Shown here one piece after another: positions 27,201 through 39,200 of a DNA stretch of 64,000 bases. Positions within the stretch are counted from its first letter, which is position 1. The number at the start of each line of letters is the position of its first letter. The notes below the pieces were generated by a model. That model searched no databases and had not been told where the DNA came from. It saw only the letters and a program-made list of their open reading frames with translations. A program made the position numbers and the translations under genes. Source of the stretch: Dermatemys mawii (lineage: Eukaryota; Chordata; Testudines; Dermatemydidae); assembly GCA_007922305.1 (NCBI GenBank), contig ML677385.1, positions 7,962,336 to 8,026,335 on the forward strand. Direction: 5' to 3'.

Positions 27201-30200
27201 GTTACTTAATTCTGTATTTAAATAACAAACATTAAAAGCAATAGACACTGTGGTGTGGGGAGCCTAACAAGAATAAATGAGACAAGACAAACATTTCAGG
27301 TGTGTTGAAGTTTAAAATGTGTGAAATAACTAAGGCCCCAATCACTGGGATCCACTAGCACAGGCACCTGCATTTATGCAGAGTCCCACTGAAACAAATG
27401 GGACTTTCCACAGGTGGTACATTCTACACCAGAAGATACCAGTGCAGAATCTGGGCCTAAATAAGTAAAAATCCAAATGACAAATTTATTGTATTTCTTC
27501 AAATTTCTTCTGGAGTGCTATTCCAGATGTCTGTGATACCCAGGAACCTTTGAAGTTTAAAACTCTAGTTCCACTTATTCCATTGGAGACTCTCCAGTCA
27601 TATAATCCCAACATCTCTTATGGTTCTGGACGTTATAAAGGAGAGACAATTTTATTCTTCAGTTGTGAATTACCACAAGCCCTGCTATTGGAAATTATTT
27701 ATCCCATAGGGTCATTCCCACTGACAGAAGTCAGGTCATCTAAAATCCGGGATTGGTATTGCTTAATACTGTATAATAAATCAAAGTAAATTTGAAAAAA
27801 AAAATGTGGATTTCAGGTCAAAATCTTCAGTCCTTACTTGGGGGAGATTTGGCCTCAAATTCATTCATTTTTATTCACTTTGATTTAACACTCTAAGTAG
27901 TAACAATCCCAGGTTATAGGCATCCTGACAACTATCAAAACCAAATTGTTACCAATGATCGTAAGCATAAAAAATCTCATGTATGTACTGTATAATTTGG
28001 TATGGTTTATTACCTTTACCATCTTCAACCCAAGTGCTCAAGTAAAAACACAAAAAAGCAGGATTTATTATAATTGGGAAGGGGTTTCAGAAATGCTTAA
28101 CATTAATAACATTTTAAAGTTCTCTAGTGAATATAAAAATAATTTGATGGAAAATACCTTAAAAGATTTTTCAGTTATCTTCTTTCTATCTCAAACATAA
28201 AATTCCCCAAAACACGGTTTATGTCAATACACTTCCATTTGACTAGTGAAGCACTTAAATTGGTTGGTAAACTAACTAAAAAGTCCATTTGATGAAAGAA
28301 AGATCCAGATCATAGTCTCATATTGTTGTAATCTGCATTGTTACAAGTCATGCTTCTGTTGATATGCCTGCAAATGCATGTAGGGTGACCAGATGTCCCA
28401 ATTTTATAGAGACAGTCAAGATATTTGGGGCTTTCTCTTATATAGGCACTTACAATCCCCCACCCCCGTCCTGATTTTTCACTCTTGCTGTCTGGTCACC
28501 CTAGATCAGGGGTGGGCAAACTTTTTGGCCTGAGGGCCACGTCGGCTGTGCAAAACTGTAAGGAGGGCTGGGTAGGGAAGGCTGTGCCTCCCCAGACAGC
28601 CTGGCCCCGCCCCCGATCCAACTCCCTCCCACTTCCCGCCCCCTGACTGCCTCATGGTGAGCTATGAATGCTCATGAAATTAACAATTCAGAGATATTCA
28701 AATAAACTCTATTTAATAAACATACATTTTAGTGGAAATAAACATAAAACCTTACTTATTATTATAAATATAACATCATAACAACAATTAAACCAAACTT
28801 AACCCCTTTCCTCTCCCTCTTAGATTAATGTGAACAATGCAGCTGGTCATCCTTTTTTACAGTGACATCAAAGTCCAGTGTCATTCTTGTTGTGGAAATT
28901 CACAATACCGAGCCAAGATGCTGATTAGTTGACTGGGATCTGTAGCAAGATTTGTTGGAATTCAGCAGGGAAAATGTCGCACACATAGGTGGAGCCAAAC
29001 AAAACAAGAAATTTCAGTGCCACCTTGTGGATATTTGGGAACTTTGTTTCACTCAAGGAGGCATAAAACTTGTCCAGTTTTTCTGAATTGTACTTTTGCT
29101 TCAAGGTAGAATCCCACTGGAGATCAATGAGCTCCAGTTGTAATGCTTGTGGGGCTTTCTTGTAGTCAAAAGACAGCGGGCATGGCACCAGCTCCTGTGC
29201 CTTCTCTATCTTCTCAAAGTCAGAGAATCGACAAGAAAATTCTCTGTGGAAGTCACTCAAAATTTTGCTGTACTTTTCTCTCTGCTCTGGTGACACTTCC
29301 AAGTATTTCAGTGTTGGAAAGTGAGCAAACGCTTTGTCCTTAATTTGTTTAGAAAACAAGACTAACTTGGCTTTGAAGGCTGTCACACTAGAATACAATT
29401 TGTGTACAAACACATTCTTTCCTTTCAGGTTTGCATTAAGTTCATTTAAATGTGCCAAGATATCCACACCAAAAGCGAGGTCACACACCCAGCTTGAATT
29501 CTTTAATTCAGGGAAATCATTTTCTGTCCCCTGCATCTCCAGAAAAGTGCGAATTTCATCTCTGAGCTCCCATGCTCGCTGCAATACCTTTCCTAGGCTG
29601 AGCCAGCGGACATTTGTATGATAAAGTAAGTCCTGGTGTTTGGCATCAGTGTCTTCAAGAAGGGAATGAATTGCCGATGATTAAGTCTCCTCACTCTTAT
29701 GCAGTTCACTATTTTCACTGCTGTGTGAACAACATGATCAATGTCCAGGACATTTTTGCAGAGGGTCTCCTGATATATAATACAATGCAGAAAAATCACT
29801 TCTTTAATAGGGTTTTCTTTTTTTACTTTGTCCTGAATTCTTTTTAAAAGTGCTACATTTTTTCCTGTTAAATTTGTGGTTACATTTGCCAGTTTACTCC
29901 AGGGGAGCTTCAGATGTTCAAGGCACCCAGACGCCCTCTTGTATAAATCTGATCCCTTAATTGTGCCTTTCATTGATTCCACTGATAAAAATTCCTCTGT
30001 GATTTCAAATTTGTCGTCAATTCCGCTGACAAAAATCAGTAACTGTGCTGTGTCCTTAATGTCAGTGCTGTCACTGAGAGCTAATGAAAGCAAGGTGAAG
30101 CCTTGTGCTTTCTTTCTTGTTCAACTCAGAAGCCAAATGTTCATCAATCACTTCTACGCGGCGTGTAACAATTCTTTGTGACAAACTAATGTTCTCAAAT

Positions 30201-33200
30201 TCGTTTTGGTATTCTGGGAACAGCATGGCAGAAATATCAACCATGCATTCTTTCAAGAACTCCCCGTCAGCAAAAGGTTTATTTCGTTTGGCAATTTTAA
30301 AAGCCAGAATGTAACTTCCCTTAGTAGTGGCTTCCTGAATTGCAGACTGTTGCAAATAAATATTTTGCTGAGTTTTTAAGTTTGTGGCGAGTTGCTCAGC
30401 TTTCCTTGCCTTTCTCAGTTGTTAAATTGCTGCCATAATTAAGATGTTTCGCTGAAAAATGGCGATTTAAGTTGTACTCCTTGAACACCGCTATGCTCTC
30501 CTGACAAATCAGGCATCCAGCCTCCGAGTTCACATTTGTGAAAAAATATTTTGTATTCCATTCTTTGCTGAAAACCCAACACTCACTGTCCACATTTTTT
30601 TTTTTTTTTTTTTTTTTGCAGCACTCATTTCTGAAAGGGAAAAGAAAATCCCAACTGCTGCCCTTATTTCAAACTGCTGTTTTACAAGATGGCACGCACT
30701 GTGAAAAAACTGGGCCCTCTCTCTAGCCTGGATTTGTCAGGCATCCATGCCCCTAACAATTTTGAGCCATGGTACTCTATCCCAGCATCCATGTGAACAA
30801 GAAGGGGCAGGTGTAAACTCCCTTGTAACTTTATGCCCCAGCCTCCCCACAAAACAGTTCTTACTGTTATACTTTGAGTTCTGTTTGCACATTGTATTCA
30901 TGAAAAGTTTGTATATAATAAAGAATTTTACCATGCTGTGGCAAGAGGACTCATGAGGGTGGTACGCAGGGGGCTTCACGGGGTGGTACCAAGGATTCCT
31001 ACAGGCCCTGCTGGCAGTGTGACACCAAGGCAGCTGTGCCATGTGCAGAGGAAACCAGGCAGGAGCAGCTGCGGCCCTGGGTGGTTTCCGTCCTGTCGAG
31101 GATGAGGCCATAGGAAACAGGGACGGGATTTGGCACGCTGCTGCGTAGGGGTGATGCGGTCATACCTGAAGAATATGGTTTTGCCTGCAGAATCTTCCCT
31201 GAAGGTGATGCTGAAAATGACTGGTCATCACTGAGAAGAGCTGAGTGAAGAGCAGCAAATCTGCGGTTCTGCTCCCCAGGGCTGGAGTGCTGGGCAAAGT
31301 GTGGCAAGCCTCTAGCACTGTTCCGGGCTCCAGACAAAGTGGGGAAAGCTGCCGCCCTGCTCTCGGGGCTCTGGCCAGAGCGTCCGGTCAGCTGCTGGTC
31401 CCTCTCTCCAGGCTGGAGCTGCCGAGCGTGATGTGCCAGCCCGTTGTCCCGGCATGAGTGCCCGGCCCCACTCTCCAGGGCACTGCCAGAGCGCCTGGCC
31501 CTGCTCTCCAGGGCACTGCTCTCTGGGGCACGCTGTCCCGCTCTCCTGGGCGCTGCCAGAGCACCTGGTCCTGCTCTCCTGGGTAAGCTGCCGGCCCCGC
31601 TTTCGTGGCTGAAGTGCCAGTTGGAGCGCAGCAAGCCAGCACTCCAGCCTGGGAGAGCGGGCCAGCGCCTTGCTGCGCTCGGCCAGGCGCTCCAACCTGA
31701 GAAAGCGGGGCCACTGGCCCCGCTCCCCCAGCCGGAGCTCACGGGCTGGATAAAAACAGCTCATGGGCCACATGTGGCCCGCGGGCTGTAGTTTGCCCAC
31801 CCCTGATCTAGACACACAGAAATGAATTTTTCAGGGAATGTTCTCTCTTTGATAGTTATATGGTTTCCATAGCTGTAGTATTTGAGAGCTTCACTTTCTT
31901 TTAATATACTTATCCTCTGATTACTGTTGTGAGGTGGGTAAAGTAAGTAGCTTACCAAAGGTCACACAGCAATAAGCCTGTCAGAGCAGGAAAATGAACC
32001 CAGCTCTCCTGAGTCTGAGGCTAGTGCCTGAAATCTCTCTCCCATATGTGTCTGATCCCTTTATACTCTATAGTTAACCCAATATTTGTGAAATGTTTGC
32101 CTAAATTATTTTCATTATACATACTATCATGCCATAATGTATATGCACAAAACACAGAATTATTGTGAAAGAAGAAACTGTAACTCTGAATGTGTTGTCT
32201 GCTGTAGTTTCAAAATGTCAGTCTTAATGTTGCATTAAGGTACTTTTTGGATTAAATATTATTTAATCCCCCTTGAAAGAAAGTTCTGGGTGAATTTATA
32301 ATTAAATGAATTTTTATAGATTTGTACTAATATGAATATTGGGGGGGAAAAAAGAACTGGGACTAAATTTATTTGTATTAACTCAAAATTGTTATCGGGC
32401 TGATTTGCCAATCACCAGCAATCATAATTTTTGAACTTGTAACCTGCTTTTTTATATGTGGCGTTTGCTTATCTGTTTAATTTGAAGAAGAGCATGCAGA
32501 TGAATTGAAGAATGAATGTAACTGTTTTTGGAAATAGAAGTAACAGTAACTTAAGCACAAAATAAAAATTCAGTATCTTCTATGGGTTGATTATACGAAA
32601 ATCACTTTTTCTTAAAACATATTTGTTGGATTGTCAGTCATTTGCCTTCCTATATGTATGAAATGTGAAGAGACCATTTTATTTAATATTATAAATTACA
32701 GTTCAGTTAGCATATTTCTTTTTCTCTCTTTCACTAGTTCTGAAAGTAATGTACTGAATAGTACAAGTGATGTGGTAAGTGAAGATGTACTGTGTCACAA
32801 AGAGAACAACTCAAATGGCTGTAAGTACTTCTAAAATGGATGCCTTTCATTTTTCTGCAACAGTTTTGTTTTAACTAATGACTTTTGGACTACATGGGGA
32901 ACCAATGTAAATTAACAGAATCCTTAAAAGTTAAAATATATACACTAAAAGATACTCATATTACAGATTTATTGTCTGCAAATGTTTTACATTTAAATAG
33001 ACAGTGCAGGTTTAGTAATGCATTTTAGGGCTAAAGAAAGCTGAGATTCTCTTTTACAGGGCTCAAAGACTGTCTCGTCTAAAAGGGGGCTCCTTTGAGA
33101 CCCTTCCAGCTTATCCATGTTGGATGTGAAAGAATTATTTAAGAATGATTGATTGTTCATAGATTTTTCACTTTCATTCCCTGATAGTTTTCAGTCAAGA

Positions 33201-36200
33201 GTTATGTCAAGTTTTATTCATAGGGAGTTATGGCGCTGGCATAGGTAGATACCTTCAAGAAAGTTCAGTTGCACAAAACCTGCAGGGCACTTCCTTGAAG
33301 TTCACTGCATACTTGAACAAAATATTATTGTATTTACATATGGCCTTATGGAAAACTGAGAGTGCTATATCAGTACTACAAGTACCAGAATAATTCTGAA
33401 ATACCTAGGTTGTTTTTATATCCACTGTATCTTACACTACATTTTGGGATATGACTTCTGTATAGTAATGTTCTCTGTATTACGTGGAAATGTTTATATT
33501 TGGTCTTTGAATGTTATATTGAGTATATTGATAATATAGCACTGTGTTCAATTCATATAATTGGAAGGGTGGGATTAGAGCAATGGTTCTTGACATTTTT
33601 CCACCCCTTACGATTTGATATTGTTTCTCTCATCTCAGACTCCCTGTCTATTCAGCAATATGGTAAGGAAGAGGTCGTTGTAATCTTCTTATACCTGATT
33701 GCAACCTCCAGATTGAAAACCCATGGGCTAAAGGGTAAAGACCCTGTATTGAGTAGTTAAGTGTATCCTCTGCAGAATTTTCTGAAAATGCCTGCTAAAT
33801 GTTTTAAAATATGTTTTGTGCATGCATGTGTGTAATTGCTCTTTAGAAATATTTTTATGAGCCCCCACAGTTAAGTAACTTATATCAAGGATAATTTTGG
33901 TTTTTTGCATCAGCCGCTTTTTTCTAGAGGTCAGCTTTCAATACTGATTTGTTACTAAATGAGCTGTCACCATGTGTATCTTTGCTATCTCTGACTCATC
34001 TGGTCTCTAATCAGTTCATCGCCCTGGAGAGTTGAGGTGGCTAAGCTTGAATGAAAATTGGACTTAATAGCATATTCTTTATGTCCAAAACATGTGCATC
34101 AGCTCAGCATGTTAAATGTTTAAATTTTCTGGGCTAACAAGACTTTAAGACTTTTGGCTGTGTCCGATTCACCCCTCACATATAAGGAATTGTCTCTTGG
34201 AGGAAATGATTAAGTTCAGTCTTTTGTAGTTGTTGAGGCTGATATGTCACTGAGTCTGAAATATGACAGATATCCAAAGCAGCCTTGTTGACATCTAGCC
34301 TGAATTTTTAAAAATTCTTTTCAAGTAATCTTTTAAAACACTTGAACCACCTGATGAGCAGTAAATATACTATAAATATTGCCATTATGAAACAGGAATA
34401 AGGAAAACAATCAGAATGGAGCATGAATTGAGTGTTATAGACCTGATTAATGAAATCCCTACTAGCTGGGCAAAAAGCTTCATTTATGTCAAGTATTGAA
34501 AATGCAAAAATCACAATACACAATGTAATGTGTAATATGTTGTCATCATAGTTTCCAATGTATTTAAAATGCTGTCCATCAAAAGCAACCATGCAAATTT
34601 TAATTTCTGTGCATGAGGATTTTCCAGTTTAATATTATCATGCAGCTTGTCTCGTTGAGGGAGCAATCTTATTAGTTTAAAAAAGTATAAATCAGTACTC
34701 TTGCCTCTAGCAGGAGTAATTTACATATCTCCTGGAAATCTCTGAAGATTTTATTTTTTTGTGAATATAGAATGGTAGTTTACCCAACATAGTCTTGCTC
34801 TTTCTGAGCTGTGCAGCTAAAAAGCTGTGTATGCATAGGTTTGGCAAGTATGAAAGGAATGAATTAGCATAATTTGTTTATGTAATTTTGTATAGCATGC
34901 AGTTTTACTTTTTTGTGATTTGAGAGCGACTTAAATACTAGTTCCTAAGGCATGCTATTGTAACTTGCTATGTTTTTATATTGAAACAGCTACTTTAGCC
35001 TTTACCATCTTTGTTACTATGTATAAACAACCCTTAAATCATGTTTTGGCAGTTAATCGATTCAATCACCTACAAGAGTTCTTCAGTCCAGTGTCCGCAC
35101 TGTACCTGGAAGGGAGAAGTTCTGCAAACCTGGATCTTTACTTTCTTCCTTTTAATCTGGAAAAGCGCTATTGCACCATCGTTCTGGTCAATGACCAGGT
35201 AAAACTAGGAAATGTGTTCTGTCAATGTCTTTATATGCTAGCATTGTTAATGATATATAGAACAGTTATGACAAAATTTGTAAAACTTTGCACCTAAGCT
35301 GTGCCTGCCTAGTGCATGCCTCAGTTTATTCCGCAAAATGGGTAACTATGTGTACAAAATTGGAAGTTGTGCACATGCTGTTGTGGGTAATAACTACAAG
35401 TTATATTCATAAATATGTGTGTAGTGGGGTGGCTACCCTGCTCCTAATAGAGAAGGCTTAAAGCAGCCCAGCAGAGGGCTGCAAAAACAAAAGCAGCTGG
35501 GACGGAGCAGCCACAGCTGTGGCTGGGTCAATTAGGGCCTAGCTGGCCCTGATAAAAGGGCCCAGAGTTTGGTGCTTAGAGAGTCTCCTCCTCTAGCCGG
35601 ACAGGCAGACTGGCCTGGCTGCTGGGGAAGCTTGAGAAGGTACCTGGAGTGGAGCAGGGCTGGGGGGAAAAGGCCAGAGGAGCTGGGGAGCTCCAGGCTG
35701 GCAACTCCCCAGGCTGCAAGGCCTAGTCTGAGACCTAGAAGGGGTACTGGGGTTTCAGGGGGCACCCCATGGATAGGCAGAGGCAGCAGGCCAAACCCTC
35801 CTTTCCTATGATGATTGGCTGTTACACTGCAGTCTGCCCCAGGGATTGGGGGCTTGATGATGACTGGTAGTAGCCTAAACTGAGGCAATGTGGGGCTCAG
35901 CGGGCTGGGGGTTCCCCAGGGAGGGGAGACCCAGCGCTAGACTATGGGGGTACTGTCAGGGGGCAGCACCCCAGGCAAAGGGCATCGGGGTCCAGGGAGG
36001 GACACGGGGCCAGCAGACAGTGGGATACTGGCCTGCAGAGGGTGCTCCTGAGCTGGAACAGCTAATTCCCTGGACGACCAGCAGGAGGCGCCACAGGGTC
36101 AGTCACCGCACTGCTACAATGTGTTTGTGTACATAATATTTTGCGGCTCCAATTTAGGTATTTAGATTTGAATATTTAGCTATTTATTTTGACATTAATG

Positions 36201-39200
36201 GTAGCATTTTTCAGTATATTAACATTTTATTTCTGAGTGGAGTGGATAGCTATGGGACCGGGGCATTGACAGGATATGCGTCATATCACTGGTAGGTCAC
36301 TGGTTTAAATTTGTTAGATGACTAGCAACACAAAGTTTATCATCAGCTGATGTCGATTTGGCTTATAATAAGTAGGGTGACCAGATGTCCTGTTTTTAAA
36401 GGGACAGTCCCATATTTAAGCCCTCCTGCAGGCGTCCCAACTTTTTCTTAAAAACAGGCAAATTGTCCCATATTTTCTGTCTACCCCCCATCAGCACGAG
36501 TGGCCGGATCCCTGCTCACCAGCCGCCCGCCCACCAGTGGCGAGTAGGGGGTCCAGTGGTCAATGATGGGGGTGGGTGTTCATGGCTGGTGGTGGGGCAA
36601 AGCTGCAGCATGCAGACCCAGCTGCTCACCCTGCGGCTCCATCAGCGCAGCCCCACTGCGTGCCAGCTCTTGGCCAGCAGGGTCCCAGCCCCCTGGTCCA
36701 TTTCCAGATGCCCTGGCTGCACGCTGTGAGCTTTGGTACCTGGTGAGTGTGGTCAAGTGTCAGGCAGTGGCCAGTTATGTGTCGCCTCTGCTGTCCACCC
36801 ATCAGCCCTTTACGTCTCTCACTTTCCTCTCCCTGCTTTGCCCCTTCACTCCCTCCAGCCCCACTGCTCTTCTATAGCACCCCCCACCCCTCCCCGGCAG
36901 AGTGTGTCCTGCTCCCAGAGCTGTGCAGAGAACAGCCTGGCCGGCAGGCTCCTTCTTTTTGCCACTGCCTGTGGCTGGGCTGGTGCCCCGGGAAAGCACA
37001 CACCCTCTAGCCCAGGATGCTGGCCTGGAGCTGAGCCCTGCATGTGCCAGAACCCGACATAGCACTGCCACGGGAGAGCGCCCCTGTCCCTCAGCTAAAC
37101 TCTGGAGTGTATGTGTGGGAGGGAGCGATTTCCATCCTGTTTCTGCCCCAAACCTGCAGGATTCACAGGAGCCCCCAGGACAGAGGCTTAGTACCCTCTT
37201 TGCCTCCCTCCCCCACTGCCCTGGGTCCCACCCCAGGGAGCGCAGGGCTGCTCTGTTCTCTAGGCACCCTCTGCTGCTGAACCACCTTTCTGGCCATGGG
37301 CTGAGGCAGCTGAAGCCCCTGCAGTCAGGTTCCCAGGGCCTTGGTGCACAATATATCCTTCGAGCTTAACCCCTTCCTGTCAGTGCTGAAGCCAGAGGTG
37401 GCTGGCTTATGTTGGTGGCCACCAGCAGCCTGGAGATTTTAGCTGCCTTTCGACACTGTGCGGGCAAGAAGAGACAATCTGCTTCCAGCCACTGGAGCGT
37501 GTGGGGGAGGAGGTAAAGATGAGCTCTACGAAAACAGAAGCCAGGTCATCCTTCCCCCCGCACTCTATTCCTGCCCTGTGTCTGGAAGCAGCTCCCATCA
37601 CTTCCCTCCTGCACAGTGACAAAAGGTTGCTGCTGGCCATATTCTGGTGTGAACCCTGGCAGATATCTGGGGAGGGGGACATGTGCCCCCCCATATAGTG
37701 CCTCAGGAAGATGCAGCGCCAGGAACCATGAGAGGCGGGGCTGTCCTGGGGGGCCCAGCCAGGAACAGAGTGTGCCGGGCAGGGAGGGTTTGGTTAGTCA
37801 GTCACCCTCTCTGTGTGAGAGAAGTGTATGGAAGTGTGTGTGTCACCTCTCCCCATGTGAACCCTAAAGCATAAAAGATAAGAAGGTAAATAAAAAGAAT
37901 CCAATTACGCAGTATTTCTTTTTAATAGAGGCCTCAGTCAGCTTGATGTTAATTTGAATATTTGTACTGCATAGTTCTGATTGATTGCCATTGAACTCGC
38001 TTGAATATGAGTAGTTTTATCATGTGTCCCGTATTCAGCATAGGGAAATATGGTCACCCTACAGAAGGTTGATTTTTCTTTTTTGATGGTTCAGGTTCTG
38101 TAGTTTCCACATCAGAGCATAGCTTTCCAAAGACTTCTTAAAGCATGTACCATACCTTGTCCCTCTCGGATTTTGGAAAGCACTTCAGATTCTTAAACCT
38201 TGGGTCGAGTGCTGTAGCTATCTTTAGAAATCTCACATAGGTACTGTTGTGGAAATTGACCACACGCGTTGTGTTTGATCAGAAACATCTGAGGCCTTTA
38301 TTTGGTATACCACACATTACATTTACATGCAAACAGGTGATGAGTCCCGTACCGTCCAAAGACAGCCCAGGAGTTGCACACCGGACAGAAATATTTTACA
38401 CCTTTTAGGCAACAAAACTGCAGTAAATGATGAGAGCTAGCTTCCGTTATGATGCTCTATATGGAATTAACAATCCTGTGACTAATTAGGAAGTTTTGCA
38501 AGCAACGATTACGTGTGAGACCTTGTGGTTAGCAGTGGCATAAGGTTGGCATTTAACAATTCCTTCCACCCCCTGTACCCTCCTTGCATTAGATAAGAAA
38601 AGCAGAAGTGTTAAAGGTCAAGCAGCAAAAAAGCCAAGTTAAAAGTTTTCCTTTGGACAAATCCAGGCCTGTTAGTCTGGGCAAGTCTGGATAAATCTAG
38701 TCAAATCTAGGCCTATCAGTCTTTTCTCTGTCAGTACCTTCTTTGTGTTCTGTCAAATCTGCGGCAAAAGTGTTAAAATGAACAACGTGCTGAGTCATCC
38801 TCCGAGACTGCTATAATATGAAATACATGGCAGAATGCAGGTAAAACAGAGAAGGAGACATACTGTTCTCCCCCAAGGAGTTCAGTCACAAATGTAATAA
38901 ACATATTATTTTTTTAACGAGCGTCATCAGCATGGAAGCATGCCCTTTGGAATGGTAGCCAAAACATGTTTGGCACATAAATACCTTGCAATACCAGCTA
39001 CAAAAGTGCCATGTGAACACCTGTTCTCACTTTCAGTTGACATTGTAAATAAGAAACTGGCAGCATTATCTCCTGTAAATGTAAACAAACTTGTTTGTCT
39101 GAGCGATTGGCTGAATAAGAAATAGGACTGAGTGGACTTGTAGGCTCTAAAGTTTTACATTGTTTTGTTTTTGAGTGCAGTTATGTAACAAAAAAATCTA

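Larger units (their letters stand above)
21712..27526. other. Intron after exon 4
   Basis: It holds CR1 pieces (23750-24390, 25496-25660 and 26680-27190), a hAT (25898-26424) and a MITE-like repeat just before exon 5 (27333-27463). In 21712-23580 and 24400-25490 I see nothing that I can support. The stretch 23587-23690 contains a fragment of the GGCCAGATTC-type palindromic repeats (GTTAATGGGAGTTTTGGTACTGACTTCACTGG). Confidence 0.6.
27786..32737. other. Intron after exon 5
   Basis: It is dominated by a short TAGGGTGACCA element and the large hAT 28507-31805. A MIR-like fragment in antisense lies at 31930-32050 (AAGGTCACACAGCAAT and AACCCAGCTCTCCTGAGTC). In 27786-28380 and 32050-32737 I see nothing that I can name. 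Confidence 0.6.

Noticed and set aside
30999..31742. 247-codon open frame on the minus strand
   Set aside because: Low-complexity, repeat-driven composition (S, G, A, R rich), overlapping frames on both strands, and position inside the 5' part of the hAT at 28507-31805.
36902..37369. 155-codon plus-strand frame
   Set aside because: It lies in the GC-rich body of the TAGGGTGACCA element and shows no recognised domain. Kept only as a possible capture in the findings.
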